Assembly: GCF_003399765.1 (NCBI RefSeq) | Contig: NZ_NFZV01000015.1 | Span: 1 to 64,000 of the forward strand | From: Alkalilimnicola ehrlichii | Lineage (GTDB): Bacteria; Pseudomonadota; Gammaproteobacteria; Nitrococcales; AK92 | Reading direction: 5' to 3' | Length of the DNA: 64,000 nucleotides | Part shown: positions 56,495 through 64,000 of the stretch, one piece after another | Numbering within the stretch: position 1 is the first letter of the stretch | How the letters are laid out: every line of letters begins with the position of its first letter | Made by a program: the position numbers and the translations under genes | The notes under the pieces: generated by a model | Seen by the model: only the letters and a program-made list of their open reading frames with translations | What the model was told of the DNA's origin: nothing | The model's database searches: none

Positions 56495-59400
56495 AACTCA
56501 CCGCCGCGGCACTGAATTCCAGTCGGCTCACGTTCTTCGCCGCGCTGCTCATCCTCGTGACCGGGGCCTTCACCTTCCTGAGCTTTCCTGCCCAGGAGGA
56601 GCCTACCGTCACCATCCGCGATGCGATGGTATACGTCTCTAATCCTGGCATGCCGGCGGAGCGCATGGAACAGCTCGTGGCGAAGCCTCTAGAGGAACGG
56701 TTGCGCCAGCTGTCCGAGCTCAAGAACGTCGTCAGCACGGTACGTACTGGCAGCGTGATCATGAAGGTCAGTCTGCGAGACGAGGTGCAGGAGATGTTAC
56801 CCGCTTGGCAGCGCGTGCGGACAAAGGTAGAGGAGGTGGTGCCGCTGTTTCCGGAAGGCACGCTGCCACCGCAGGTCGACGACGATTTCGGTAGCGTAGC
56901 GATTGCGTCGATTGCAGTCACGGCACCCGAATTTTCAATGAGTGAGATGCGTGCCCCACTCCGGCAGTTGCGTGAGGGGCTGTACCGCGTGCCCGGTGTG
57001 CAGAAGGTGAGCTTCCATGGGTTGCAGGGTGAGCGCATCTACATCGAGTTCGACCGAGCTCGCATGGCAGGGTTGGGTCTTTCGGCCGCACACATCCAGC
57101 AGCAGTTACAGGAGCGGAACATCCTCCAGCCCGGTGGTCGGGTCGTTGTCTCCGGCCTGAACAGCGCCATCGCCGCGTCGGGTGAGCTTCGCTCGGTGCA
57201 GGACCTGCGGGAATTCACCCTGAGCGTGCCCGCAACGGGCGACCGGGATGATGCGGCGCCTGCCAGGGTGAGGCTGGGTGACGTTGCCCAGATCAGGGTG
57301 CTCACGCCCGATCCGCCTGAGAGCGCCGCCATTTATCGTGGTGAAGACGCGGTCGTGCTGGGCGTGTCGATGCACCCGGGTGAGAATATTCAGGCGGTGG
57401 GAAAGGCGCTTCGGGAGCACGTGACCGAGCTGGAGCAACTGCTGCCTGCGGGCTTCTCGCTCGACTACGTTACTTTTCAGGCCGATGCCGTCAAGCACGA
57501 GATTGACAACATGAGCGTGACGATGCTCCAGACGATCCTGATCGTGATGATCGTCGTCGTGCTCTTTATTGGCTGGCGAGCCGGTATTGTGGCGGGGAGC
57601 ATCGTGCCTCTGACCATCTGTGCAACGCTGCTGGTCATGCGCATGCTCGGCATCGAGCTGCACATTGTCTCGATGGCGGCCATTATCATCGCGCTGGGTC
57701 TTTTGGTAGACAGCAGCATTGTGATCGTGGAAGACATCGAGCGCCGCCTAACCGCCGGCGAGGATCGCTTACATGCCTGTATCGAAGCCTGTCGCTCGCT
57801 GGCGATCCCGCTGTTGACATCGTTACTCGTCATTATCCTCGCCTTTTCGCCGTTCTTCTTCGGCTACACAGTGACCAACGAGTACATGCGCCCCCTCGTC
57901 GTGGTGCTGACGGTGGCGCTAATCGGGTCGTGGATCTTGTGTCTGACGGTGATTCCGCTCTTGTGCCACCGCTTCTTGCCAACGCGCCATGGCGATACAG
58001 ATGGCGCACCGCGGCGGAGCGCGTTCTATGAAACTTACGCTCGCCTGATGCATTTCGTGCTGGACCACAAGAAATGGTATCTGGCTGCAATGACGCTTCT
58101 TCTGAGTGGATCGTTGGTAATACTGGCGAACCAACCAGCCGGCTTTCTGCCACCATCGGATCGGCCGCAGTTCCAGATTGAGCTGGAACTCCAGCCTGGT
58201 AGCGATTCGCGCCTTACGCAGCACGTTGTGCGCGACTTGAGTCGATGGCTTAGCGACCCGGAGGTTAACCCAGAGGTGACCACCAGCATCGGCTATGTTG
58301 CCGAAGGCGGCCCGCGCGTCGTGCTGGTGATCACGCCACCACTACCGGCCACACATGTCGGCTACTTTACGGTTTCGGTCGCACGGCCGAAGGACGTCGA
58401 GACGGTCATGGCCCGGACCCGAAAGTGGATGGCGCAGCACTATCCGGAGGTGCGGGCGGACATCAAGCGCTTCTCGCGAGGCGAGAATGATGCCGGCACG
58501 GTGGTCTATCGTGTCTCGGGTCCGGAGGAAGCGGTGCTGCGCGATATTGGCGACCAGATCAAGGAGACGCTGCGCTCTTTACCCGCCATGGGGCACGTAC
58601 GTGACAACTGGGGGCCGCGCGTGCCGCGCATCGACGTCCAGGTCAACCAGGAGAAGGCCCGGGCGCAGGGCATCAGTAACGAAGATATCAGCACTGCACT
58701 GGCCAAGCGCTACAGTGGCTTAGATGTCTCTGTGCTGCGCGACGGCGACACGCTGGTGCCCCTGATCATACGCGGCAGCGATGGTGAGCGTGGCCGGCCC
58801 GAAGATCTGGCCAACACCCTGCTGTATCCGCTGGACGGCGGTGCCGCTGTGCCACTGTCCGCGGTCGCGACTGTCGCACTTGATTCAGAACCTTCGGCGA
58901 TACATCGCCGCAACCTGGAGCGCACCCTCAGCGTCGAGGGGCGTAGCTCGCAGGAGACCGCGCATCAAGTCGTCAACCGGGCGGCGTCAGCCATCGATCG
59001 TATCAAAATTCCACCCGGCTATCGCATCGAACTGGGTGGGGAGATCGAGGAGGCGGCTGAGTCAAATGAGCCTCTGGTTCAGTATCTCCCACATGCGCTA
59101 GTAGCCATAGTGGTACTCTTCCTCTGGCAGTTCGGCTCTTTCCGCAAGCTGGTCGTGATCTTTGCCAGTATCCCCTTTGCCCTGGTCGGCGTCGGTCCGG
59201 CACTGGCCCTTGCCGGGGAGCCGTTTGGTTTCATGGCAACATTCGGTGTGCTCTCATTGGCGGGCATCATAACCAGCAATGCTGTGCTACTGCTCGAGCG
59301 TATTGACGTCGAATTGGGTGCTGAAAAAGCGCAGCGCGAGGCGGTGGTGTCGGCAGCGGTTGCACGTCTGCGTCCGATCGTCATGACACAGCTCACCTGT

Positions 59401-59589
59401 ATTGTCGGCCTTGTACCGCTGCTGCTGTTCGGTGGCACGCTGTGGGCCGGCATGGCCGTGACTATCATGGGCGGATTGCTGCTTGGCACACTGATCACGC
59501 TTGGGCTGGTGCCAGTGCTATATGAAATGTTGTTCAATGCCAAGCTGTCCCGTTGGAGTAGAAAGGTGTTCGGTGCCAAGGTGCCCTAG
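56491..59589 (+). CDS. RND family efflux transporter permease
   Basis: This 1032-residue inner-membrane pump has 12 predicted helices and two large periplasmic loops in the RND layout. It opens with FFAALLILVTGAFTFLSFPAQEEPTVTIRDAMVYV, carries EERLRQLSELKNV in the porter domain, and TM4 GLLVDSSIVIVEDIERRL. In AcrB, TM4 carries two adjacent aspartates; here the second is serine (DSS), and the TM10 lysine of AcrB is absent (SLAGIITSNAVLLLERI). It thus belongs to a divergent drug/solvent-type branch resembling TriC. The start is GTG, overlapping the adaptor stop. Substrate unknown. Confidence 0.92.
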   Translation: MKLTAAALNSSRLTFFAALLILVTGAFTFLSFPAQEEPTVTIRDAMVYVSNPGMPAERMEQLVAKPLEERLRQLSELKNVVSTVRTGSVIMKVSLRDEVQEMLPAWQRVRTKVEEVVPLFPEGTLPPQVDDDFGSVAIASIAVTAPEFSMSEMRAPLRQLREGLYRVPGVQKVSFHGLQGERIYIEFDRARMAGLGLSAAHIQQQLQERNILQPGGRVVVSGLNSAIAASGELRSVQDLREFTLSVPATGDRDDAAPARVRLGDVAQIRVLTPDPPESAAIYRGEDAVVLGVSMHPGENIQAVGKALREHVTELEQLLPAGFSLDYVTFQADAVKHEIDNMSVTMLQTILIVMIVVVLFIGWRAGIVAGSIVPLTICATLLVMRMLGIELHIVSMAAIIIALGLLVDSSIVIVEDIERRLTAGEDRLHACIEACRSLAIPLLTSLLVIILAFSPFFFGYTVTNEYMRPLVVVLTVALIGSWILCLTVIPLLCHRFLPTRHGDTDGAPRRSAFYETYARLMHFVLDHKKWYLAAMTLLLSGSLVILANQPAGFLPPSDRPQFQIELELQPGSDSRLTQHVVRDLSRWLSDPEVNPEVTTSIGYVAEGGPRVVLVITPPLPATHVGYFTVSVARPKDVETVMARTRKWMAQHYPEVRADIKRFSRGENDAGTVVYRVSGPEEAVLRDIGDQIKETLRSLPAMGHVRDNWGPRVPRIDVQVNQEKARAQGISNEDISTALAKRYSGLDVSVLRDGDTLVPLIIRGSDGERGRPEDLANTLLYPLDGGAAVPLSAVATVALDSEPSAIHRRNLERTLSVEGRSSQETAHQVVNRAASAIDRIKIPPGYRIELGGEIEEAAESNEPLVQYLPHALVAIVVLFLWQFGSFRKLVVIFASIPFALVGVGPALALAGEPFGFMATFGVLSLAGIITSNAVLLLERIDVELGAEKAQREAVVSAAVARLRPIVMTQLTCIVGLVPLLLFGGTLWAGMAVTIMGGLLLGTLITLGLVPVLYEMLFNAKLSRWSRKVFGAKVP

Positions 59590-59624
59590 GCGGGCGGGCA
59601 AGCGAGCACCGTCACATTAACGGC

Positions 59625-59643
59625 GCAGCCGCGCTGCGGCTGC
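59625..59643. terminator. Hairpin between pump gene and opposing tetR
   Basis: GCAGCCGC pairs with GCGGCTGC over a 3-nt loop, 36 bp past the pump stop, between convergent genes. No T-run. Confidence 0.45.
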
Positions 59644-59791
59644 TCTGCAACAGGGAGTTGGGTCGGCCGAGCGAAACCGGAGCGTGCGGATGGAAGCGCC
59701 AACTGGCGCCCTCACACGGCGGCGTGCAAAGTAGGCTGTGTTCTCTGGCACCGATTTCGTGCCCAAGCGCCAAAGGCGGTGATGTCGCGGA

Positions 59792-60463
59792 TCATGATCC
59801 AGCCTCTCTGCGGCCGCCTGAGACTGGAGCAATTAAGGCGATTACAGCGTCGACAAGCTCCCGAACCCGCTGCGGCGTGAACCTCTCTGGCTCAATGGGG
59901 GACATCATTGTCCAGCCGTCGCCCATAGCACTGAGCTGATCTGCGAGCAAGTCGGCGGGGATGTCGTCGCGGATGGTGCCCTGTGCCTGTGCAGCCGCGA
60001 GAATCGAAGCATAGATGTCGCGGTAGCGCGCATAGCGCTCTGCGATAACCCTTGCGAGCGCTGGGTCGTGCCGCCCATGAGCGAGCAGCTCGGACATCAC
60101 CGGCCAGAACTCGGGATCGCCGACGGTCGTCTTTAGCCAGCTGTTGACAAGAGTTTTGATATCACCTTCGCCTTGGATGGCCTCAAGCATCGCATCGTAG
60201 TTGTCAAACCGACTTTCAGCCAATGCGATGACCATCTCTTCCTTGTTTGCGAAGTAATACGTCACGGCCCCCGTCGTGTACCCCGCGCGTTTGGCTACCT
60301 TGCGCAGCGATGCGTTGGCGTACCCCTCCTGTGCGATCACCGACGTCGCCGCCTTCAGCAGCTCTGCGCGCTTCGCCTCATGGTTGCCAGTCGGGCGACC
60401 CCGCTGCGCAACTTCCTCATCGCCGCTCCTACTGGTCAGATGTCTGCCGTTACTTCTCGGCAC
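59792..60463 (-). CDS. TetR-family regulator (BetI/AcrR-like), divergent from dioxygenase operon
   Basis: The 223-residue protein has a TetR helix-turn-helix at about 30-80 (EAKRAELLKAATSVIAQEGYANASLRKVAKRAGYTTGAVTYYFANKEEMVIALAESRF) and a BetI-like C-terminal half with LADQLSAMGDGW. It begins with GTG at 60463, clearly set by AAGGAGG seven nt upstream. A basic N-terminal extension (RSNGRHLTSRSGDEEVAQRGRP) precedes the DNA-binding domain. The matching 18-nt motifs in front of it and in front of the dioxygenase operon suggest it represses both. BetI relatives often sense quaternary amines; the ligand here is unknown. Confidence 0.88.
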   Translation of the reverse strand: MPRSNGRHLTSRSGDEEVAQRGRPTGNHEAKRAELLKAATSVIAQEGYANASLRKVAKRAGYTTGAVTYYFANKEEMVIALAESRFDNYDAMLEAIQGEGDIKTLVNSWLKTTVGDPEFWPVMSELLAHGRHDPALARVIAERYARYRDIYASILAAAQAQGTIRDDIPADLLADQLSAMGDGWTMMSPIEPERFTPQRVRELVDAVIALIAPVSGGRREAGS

Positions 60464-60526
60464 CCCTTAGCCTCCTTCTTCAGAATCCCTTGACTGTATC
60501 ACAAGCTTTTCGTAACACCGGTTGCG

Positions 60527-60544
60527 TAACGATCGTTGTGTAAA
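60527..60544. promoter_or_regulatory. Shared operator motif, copy 1
   Basis: TAACGATCGTTGTGTAAA contains the palindrome AACGATCGTT and shares TAAC-N4-GTTGTGTAAA with copy 2 at 60824-60841. It lies 64 bp upstream of the divergent tetR start. Confidence 0.6.
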
Positions 60545-60812
60545 GTCGGGGTTGTGGTCGCCATGACCGGCATCAACGGGCGGGAGGCCGCCCACCCTAT
60601 GTCAGTGCGGGAGGCATTGACGCATGACGGCGCCCTCATTGCGGACCTCCTTGACGAAGCACTGTTGGCATAGTCATGAGGCGTTCAGGTGAGCCGTCGA
60701 GAAGTCCGGCCCGAACGCAACTCAGGTGTTCAACGGGACCGAGACACGGCGCTGACGAAGCGGGTCCGCGAGGCGCTGAGCGTCTCAGCCCGTTAGTCGA
60801 CGGCGGGGCTCC
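60545..60812. other. Spacer between operator motifs, no accepted gene
   Basis: A 36-codon frame (60563-60673, MTGINGREAAHPMSVREALT) and a few other short frames are open, but none has a good ribosome site or recognisable family. The end of an older, decayed gene is possible. Confidence 0.3.
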
Positions 60813-60841
60813 TATAATTAAAATAACATTTGTTGTGTAAA
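60813..60841 (+). promoter_or_regulatory. Promoter and operator copy 2 of the dioxygenase operon
   Basis: A perfect -10 box TATAAT (60813-60818), with a weak -35, is directly followed by TAACATTTGTTGTGTAAA (60824-60841). The motif would sit at about +1 to +18, a standard repressor position, and matches copy 1 in 14 of 18 bases, all differences being in the 4-nt centre. Confidence 0.65.
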
Positions 60842-60930
60842 ATATCGTATCGCGCTAGTCTGGTGGTGAGTCACCGTTGGCTTGATCGTGCAGCCAGAAA
60901 TCCATCTCCGTGGACAGAAGGAGATTTCCC

Positions 60931-61767
60931 ATGCTCACAACCCAGGAACAACGAGACGCTTTTAGCAACGATGGAGCCGTCCTCATCAGGAACTGCCTCG
61001 ACGAGACTCAGCTGGCACAGTGCTATGAGGCGTTCAAGTGGAATGTCGCCAACCCGGGGCCGTACGTCTTCCGGAAGCTGGACGGCACTAAGCTGCAGAC
61101 CCACATCGACAACGCCAACCCCGCCGTCAAGGGCAGGTACGACGATCTCGTGACGACGCTTCCGCTCGCCAGGATCTTCCAGGAACTGTGGGGCTCGGAG
61201 CATGTTTGGTATTTCGCCGAGGAGATCTTCGCCAAGGAGGGCGGCAGCAGTGGTCGCGGGCCGTGGCACCAGGACACCGCGAACTTACCCTGGGCTGGCC
61301 CGCATTGGGGTAACGCCTGGATCACCTTTCAATCCATCCCCAAGAAGAATTCACTTGAGATCATTCGCGGCTCCCATCGCGGCATCCAGTACGACGGCTC
61401 CACTTTCGCGAATCCCGACGATCCGACCGAGCCACTGCATAGGGACGGGACCTATCCCCGCCTGCCACACATCGACAAGGATCTCGCGGAAGATCCCAAC
61501 TCCTGGGACGTGATGTCCTGGCCTGTCACCCCCGGCGACGTGCTCTTCCTTCACCCGCGTTCGCTGCATGGCGGGGCAGCCGTCGATGCCGAGTGCCCAA
61601 CGCGTCACACGCTGGTGCTGCGGTTCTTCGGCGACGACGCCAGGTTTCGCTGCCTCCCGGAATCGAACCCGCGATACGCGCGTACTGGCCCTCTGTTCAA
61701 GGAAGAAATGGCCAAGCTCAATGAGGGCGACCTGTTCCGCTCGCCCGTATTCCGACAGCTCGCCTGA
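60931..61767 (+). CDS. Phytanoyl-CoA dioxygenase (PhyH) family oxygenase
   Basis: This 278-residue protein is an Fe(II)/2-oxoglutarate oxygenase. The facial triad is H113, D115 (WHQDTAN) and H213 (LHPRSLHGG), with R225 placed 12 residues after H213 to bind 2-oxoglutarate. Other family signs are SLEIIRGSHRG and TPGDVLFLHPR. The ATG at 60931 is set by AAGGAG. PhyH enzymes hydroxylate many substrates (phytanoyl-CoA, ectoine, aminophosphonates, amines). With RidA and a DapB-like amine dehydrogenase next to it, hydroxylation beside a nitrogen is an appealing but unproven idea. It leads a four- or five-gene operon. Confidence 0.9.
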   Translation: MLTTQEQRDAFSNDGAVLIRNCLDETQLAQCYEAFKWNVANPGPYVFRKLDGTKLQTHIDNANPAVKGRYDDLVTTLPLARIFQELWGSEHVWYFAEEIFAKEGGSSGRGPWHQDTANLPWAGPHWGNAWITFQSIPKKNSLEIIRGSHRGIQYDGSTFANPDDPTEPLHRDGTYPRLPHIDKDLAEDPNSWDVMSWPVTPGDVLFLHPRSLHGGAAVDAECPTRHTLVLRFFGDDARFRCLPESNPRYARTGPLFKEEMAKLNEGDLFRSPVFRQLA

Positions 61768-61786
61768 AGCGCCCGGGAGAACAAAG

Positions 61787-62194
61787 ATGAAGCGACAAAT
61801 GATCAACCCGAGCGAGGCTCGGGAACTGTACGACCGCCTGCACCTTTCATCGGCAACTCGTGTCGGCGACATGATCTGGGTGTCCGGCCAGGTGGGCATG
61901 GACCGCGCCACCAACACCGTTGGGCAGGGCATGGAGGCACAGGCCAGGCTAGCGTTTGAAAACCTGAAGACCGTCCTTGAAGCCGCGGGCGCCACCATGG
62001 CTGACATCGTCGAGATCATGACATTCCACCTCGACATGGAGGGCAGCGACATTCAGGAGTTCGTCAAGGTCAAGGACGAGTACTTGCCGAGCGACTACCC
62101 GTCATGGACGGGCGTGGGCGTCACTCAGCTCGCTCGGCCTGAATTCAAGATCGAGATCCGCGCCATCGCTGTTGCTGGATGCGGCGCGGACTGA
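61787..62194 (+). CDS. RidA/YjgF/YER057c family protein
   Basis: The 135-residue protein has the chorismate-mutase-like fold of RidA. MIWVSGQVGMDRATNTVGQGMEAQARLAFENLKTVLEAAGATMADIVEIMTFHLDM matches the family core, and the catalytic arginine is present as R125 in FKIEIRAIAVAG, so it should be a functional enamine/imine deaminase rather than an inactive relative. The ATG at 61787 follows GGAGAA, 19 bp after the dioxygenase. It would hydrolyse reactive imines formed by an amine-oxidising partner. Which one is unknown. Confidence 0.9.
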   Translation: MKRQMINPSEARELYDRLHLSSATRVGDMIWVSGQVGMDRATNTVGQGMEAQARLAFENLKTVLEAAGATMADIVEIMTFHLDMEGSDIQEFVKVKDEYLPSDYPSWTGVGVTQLARPEFKIEIRAIAVAGCGAD

Positions 62195-62292
62195 CGCTGC
62201 GACGCAACCGCGCATGGGTCAGTTTGGTGTCCGAAATGGCCCGGCCAACACCGTCATGCAATGGCCAACCGAAACTCAAGAGGAAAGCTGTG

Positions 62293-63270
62293 ATGACCGA
62301 GACACGACGAGTAGGCATTTACGGTACCGGCAAGGCTGCGGGTGAGATCGTCCGCGCCGTGGCGTCGAGTCCGCACACGCTGACGACGGCGATTGCGTTC
62401 TTTGATGAACAGGCGGGCCAGGACATTGGGGTGCTGACCGGCGGCGCACCGGTCGGGGTCTTGGCGACGACGGACTTGGAAGGCGTCGTGCGCTCCGGCG
62501 ATTTCGAGGTGCTCCTTTACGCGGGCCTCTCGGGCGACGTTCTCTACAAGACCATGGCCCTGTGCGCCGATGCTGGTGTCGACATGGTGCACGCCTGTTT
62601 CGCGCATCCTCGCCTGCGGCTGCCGCCGGAGATGCACGAGCGCTTGCAGGAACGCGCGGCAGCGACGGGTTCGCGCATCGTGGGCACGGGCATGCTGCCG
62701 GGGTTTTGGCTCGACGTGTTGCCCTCGCTGTTGACCAGTGCATTGCCTGCGCCGGTTTCCATCGTCGGCCAAGCCTGCTCCGACATCACCTCGTGGGGAG
62801 CCGGCGTACTGGCGGACGAGCTTGGCCTGGGGCGTCCGCCCGAGGATGGAGTCGGGCCGATCGGCGGCATTTTGCAGGAATCGGCGGAGATGATTGCCGA
62901 GGTGCTTGGCTTGGGCGGCGTGAAGTCGGAGCGGCGTGGCGGCTTCGTGATTGCCGAGGCCGCCACCGAAGTGGCCGGCATACAGGTTAGTCCGGGTGAT
63001 CGCGTTGGCTTCGATGAGTCCGCGGTGGTCCTTCATGATGGCAAGGAGCGGGTGCGCCTCGGTTGGACAGGCCTGCCGGGTGGCTCGTTCGAAGGCTTTG
63101 AACGGGCCCTGTTGGTCACGGCCATCGGCGGCGATGGCACCGAGATCGTCATCGATGTCACGAATCCTCTGGATCCCTATCCGGGTACGGCGGCGCGCTT
63201 CGTTCACGCCATTCGCGGGGTGCAACCCCTGCCCGGTGGCTTGCACACGCCAGTGAAGCTCAGCATCTGA
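62293..63270 (+). CDS. DapB-like NAD(P)H-dependent amine dehydrogenase
   Basis: This 325-residue protein has an N-terminal Rossmann domain (VGIYGTGKAAGEIVRAV, with G11-x-G13) and a long C-terminal domain like those of 2,4-diaminopentanoate dehydrogenase and other members of the dihydrodipicolinate reductase-like family. GTGMLPGFWLDVLPSLLTSALPAPVSIVGQACSDITSW and the C-terminal GTAARFVHAIRGVQPLPGGLHTPVKL are the most conserved parts seen by eye. The start at 62293 was chosen because AGGAAAG precedes it and the fold begins at MTETRRVGIYG; a longer start has poor similarity. It probably oxidises an amine or reduces an imine. Substrate unknown. Confidence 0.82.
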   Translation: MTETRRVGIYGTGKAAGEIVRAVASSPHTLTTAIAFFDEQAGQDIGVLTGGAPVGVLATTDLEGVVRSGDFEVLLYAGLSGDVLYKTMALCADAGVDMVHACFAHPRLRLPPEMHERLQERAAATGSRIVGTGMLPGFWLDVLPSLLTSALPAPVSIVGQACSDITSWGAGVLADELGLGRPPEDGVGPIGGILQESAEMIAEVLGLGGVKSERRGGFVIAEAATEVAGIQVSPGDRVGFDESAVVLHDGKERVRLGWTGLPGGSFEGFERALLVTAIGGDGTEIVIDVTNPLDPYPGTAARFVHAIRGVQPLPGGLHTPVKLSI

Positions 63271-63295
63271 CGCCAATGGAGTGAGAACGGGTAAA

Positions 63296-63427
63296 ATGGC
63301 AGAAGACCTGAAGACATACCGAAGGTTGGGGGTGGTGTACCGAAGCCCTGCTCCATTCTCTTTGCCAAGTATGGAAGATGCAGTATCGCGTGAGCTCTCA
63401 GAGCGGATTCCACAGATCTTTTCCTGA
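63296..63427 (+). CDS. Short ORF (43 aa) inside the operon, unrecognised
   Basis: An ATG at 63296 opens 43 codons (MAEDLKTYRRLGVVYRSPAP ... RELSERIPQIFS) ending 15 bp before the next gene. The upstream site is poor (GAGAACGGG). It has no recognised family. Its fit in the 172-bp gap between two operon genes on the same strand is the only support. Confidence 0.35.
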   Translation: MAEDLKTYRRLGVVYRSPAPFSLPSMEDAVSRELSERIPQIFS

Positions 63428-63442
63428 AGCAAGGTAGCCACT

Positions 63443-64000
63443 ATGAACTCCGACGGAGTAAACCAACGTTCGCAAACACGCATCCAGCGCGCTGCTTTCG
63501 GCCGCGTTTCCGTCTTCTTCGGCGAGAAGAGCGGCAAGTATCCGGACGGCAATCAGGTGCTCATTCGCGGTTCGGACACCCTGGCCGCTTTCGATACACC
63601 CATCGTCTCGAACTACATCGGTGCAGAGTTCGACGCCACGGAGCTGGTCGTGCTGGGGCACGTGCACGAGGACCACATGGCCGGCCTGCACCGTCTGCCC
63701 AACGCCGAGGTTTACGCGCCCGAGGCCGACGTGTCGGCGGCCCGCAGCTGGGAAGGCCTGGCGGCGCATTTCGGTTGGGAGTCCGAGGAGCGCATCGCGC
63801 AGGCACTGGAGGCATTCCGGCGGGATTTCTTCTACGTGCCCCGGCCGGATGCCAAGGGCTACCAGGACGGCATGACCTGGGATTTCGGCCAGGTCACGGT
63901 TCGCGCTATTCACATGCCCGGCCATACCGCGGGGCATACCGTGCTGCTGGTCGAGCCAGAGGGGATCGCCTTCATCGGCGATATCGACCTGAGCGGATTC
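63443..64000 (+). CDS. Metallo-beta-lactamase-fold hydrolase, N-terminal part
   Basis: The frame is open for 186 codons to the window edge. It carries the metal motif H73-V-H75-E-D77-H78 (GHVHEDHMAGL), H161 in MPGHTAGHTV and D180 in FIGDIDLSG, so all ligands for a two-metal site are present. The MBL fold serves many hydrolases (thioesters, lactones, phosphodiesters, sulfatases), so no specific reaction is assigned. The ATG at 63443 follows AAGG. It is the last visible gene of the dioxygenase operon; the C-terminus is missing from this window. Confidence 0.88.
   Translation, partial: MNSDGVNQRSQTRIQRAAFGRVSVFFGEKSGKYPDGNQVLIRGSDTLAAFDTPIVSNYIGAEFDATELVVLGHVHEDHMAGLHRLPNAEVYAPEADVSAARSWEGLAAHFGWESEERIAQALEAFRRDFFYVPRPDAKGYQDGMTWDFGQVTVRAIHMPGHTAGHTVLLVEPEGIAFIGDIDLSGF

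Noticed and set aside
60563-60673. 36-codon ORF between the two operators
   Set aside because: No ribosome site and no recognisable family; more likely a remnant or chance frame.

Overview
The window looks like a gammaproteobacterial chromosome. ZipA, LapA/LapB and YciO-type genes point to this class, while SMC-ScpAB is used instead of MukBEF. Two stretches follow the order known from Pseudomonas: mtnA / mtaD-ubiG-mupP...yciK, and gyrA-serC-pheA-hisC-tyrA-aroA-cmk-rpsA-ihfB. A CbrA/CbrB-like two-component pair sits near the left end. I cannot name the genus. DNA from 1 to about 54.3 kb is core chromosome. DNA from about 54.3 kb to the right edge, just after a tRNA-Val, looks accessory: regulator-linked efflux and catabolic genes whose leucine codons are visibly richer in CTG/CTC than the TTG/TTA-rich core.

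Layout. 1-5.8 kb: start of acetyl-CoA synthetase, then a sigma54-type promoter with an upstream palindrome driving an unannotated 50-codon gene that ends in a terminator, then cbrB, cbrA and a small cbrX-like gene, all on the minus strand. 5.9-15.8 kb: gluQ, queF, smc-zipA-ligA, a PpiC lipoprotein, bolA-like and yciI-like genes. 16-20.8 kb: yciO, a site-2 protease, trpS, scpA, scpB, rluB. 20.8-29.2 kb: an unknown protein, YciK-type SDR, a squalene/phytoene-synthase-like protein resembling NDUFAF6, rmuC, mupP/gph, ubiG, mtaD, then divergent mtnA and a GST. 29.3-43 kb: a MITE-like repeat, a periplasmic cyclophilin, gyrA, the serine/aromatic/histidine operon, cmk, rpsA, ihfB. 43.3-54.3 kb: lapAB-pyrF, comEA-like, galU, a class II aldolase-SDR pair, exoD, tRNA-Asn, an aspartate-type aminotransferase, uvrB, tRNA-Val.

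Accessory part. A TetR gene with a perfect 13-bp-arm palindrome over its promoter is followed by an RND adaptor and pump. A second, divergent TetR and a PhyH-type dioxygenase operon (PhyH, RidA, DapB-like amine dehydrogenase, a 43-codon ORF, metallo-beta-lactamase-fold protein) share an 18-nt motif in their two control regions. This looks like a small regulated pathway for an unidentified nitrogen compound.

Data quality. Ten core genes (cbrA, ligA, ppiC, site-2 protease, squalene-synthase-like, mtaD, ppiA, lapA, pyrF, aminotransferase) carry exactly one frameshift. Every one is explained by one missing base in or beside a short run of the same base, and restoring it gives a normal full-length protein. 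This is much more likely an assembly or sequencing artefact than ten independent pseudogenes, so those genes are given with full, corrected spans.
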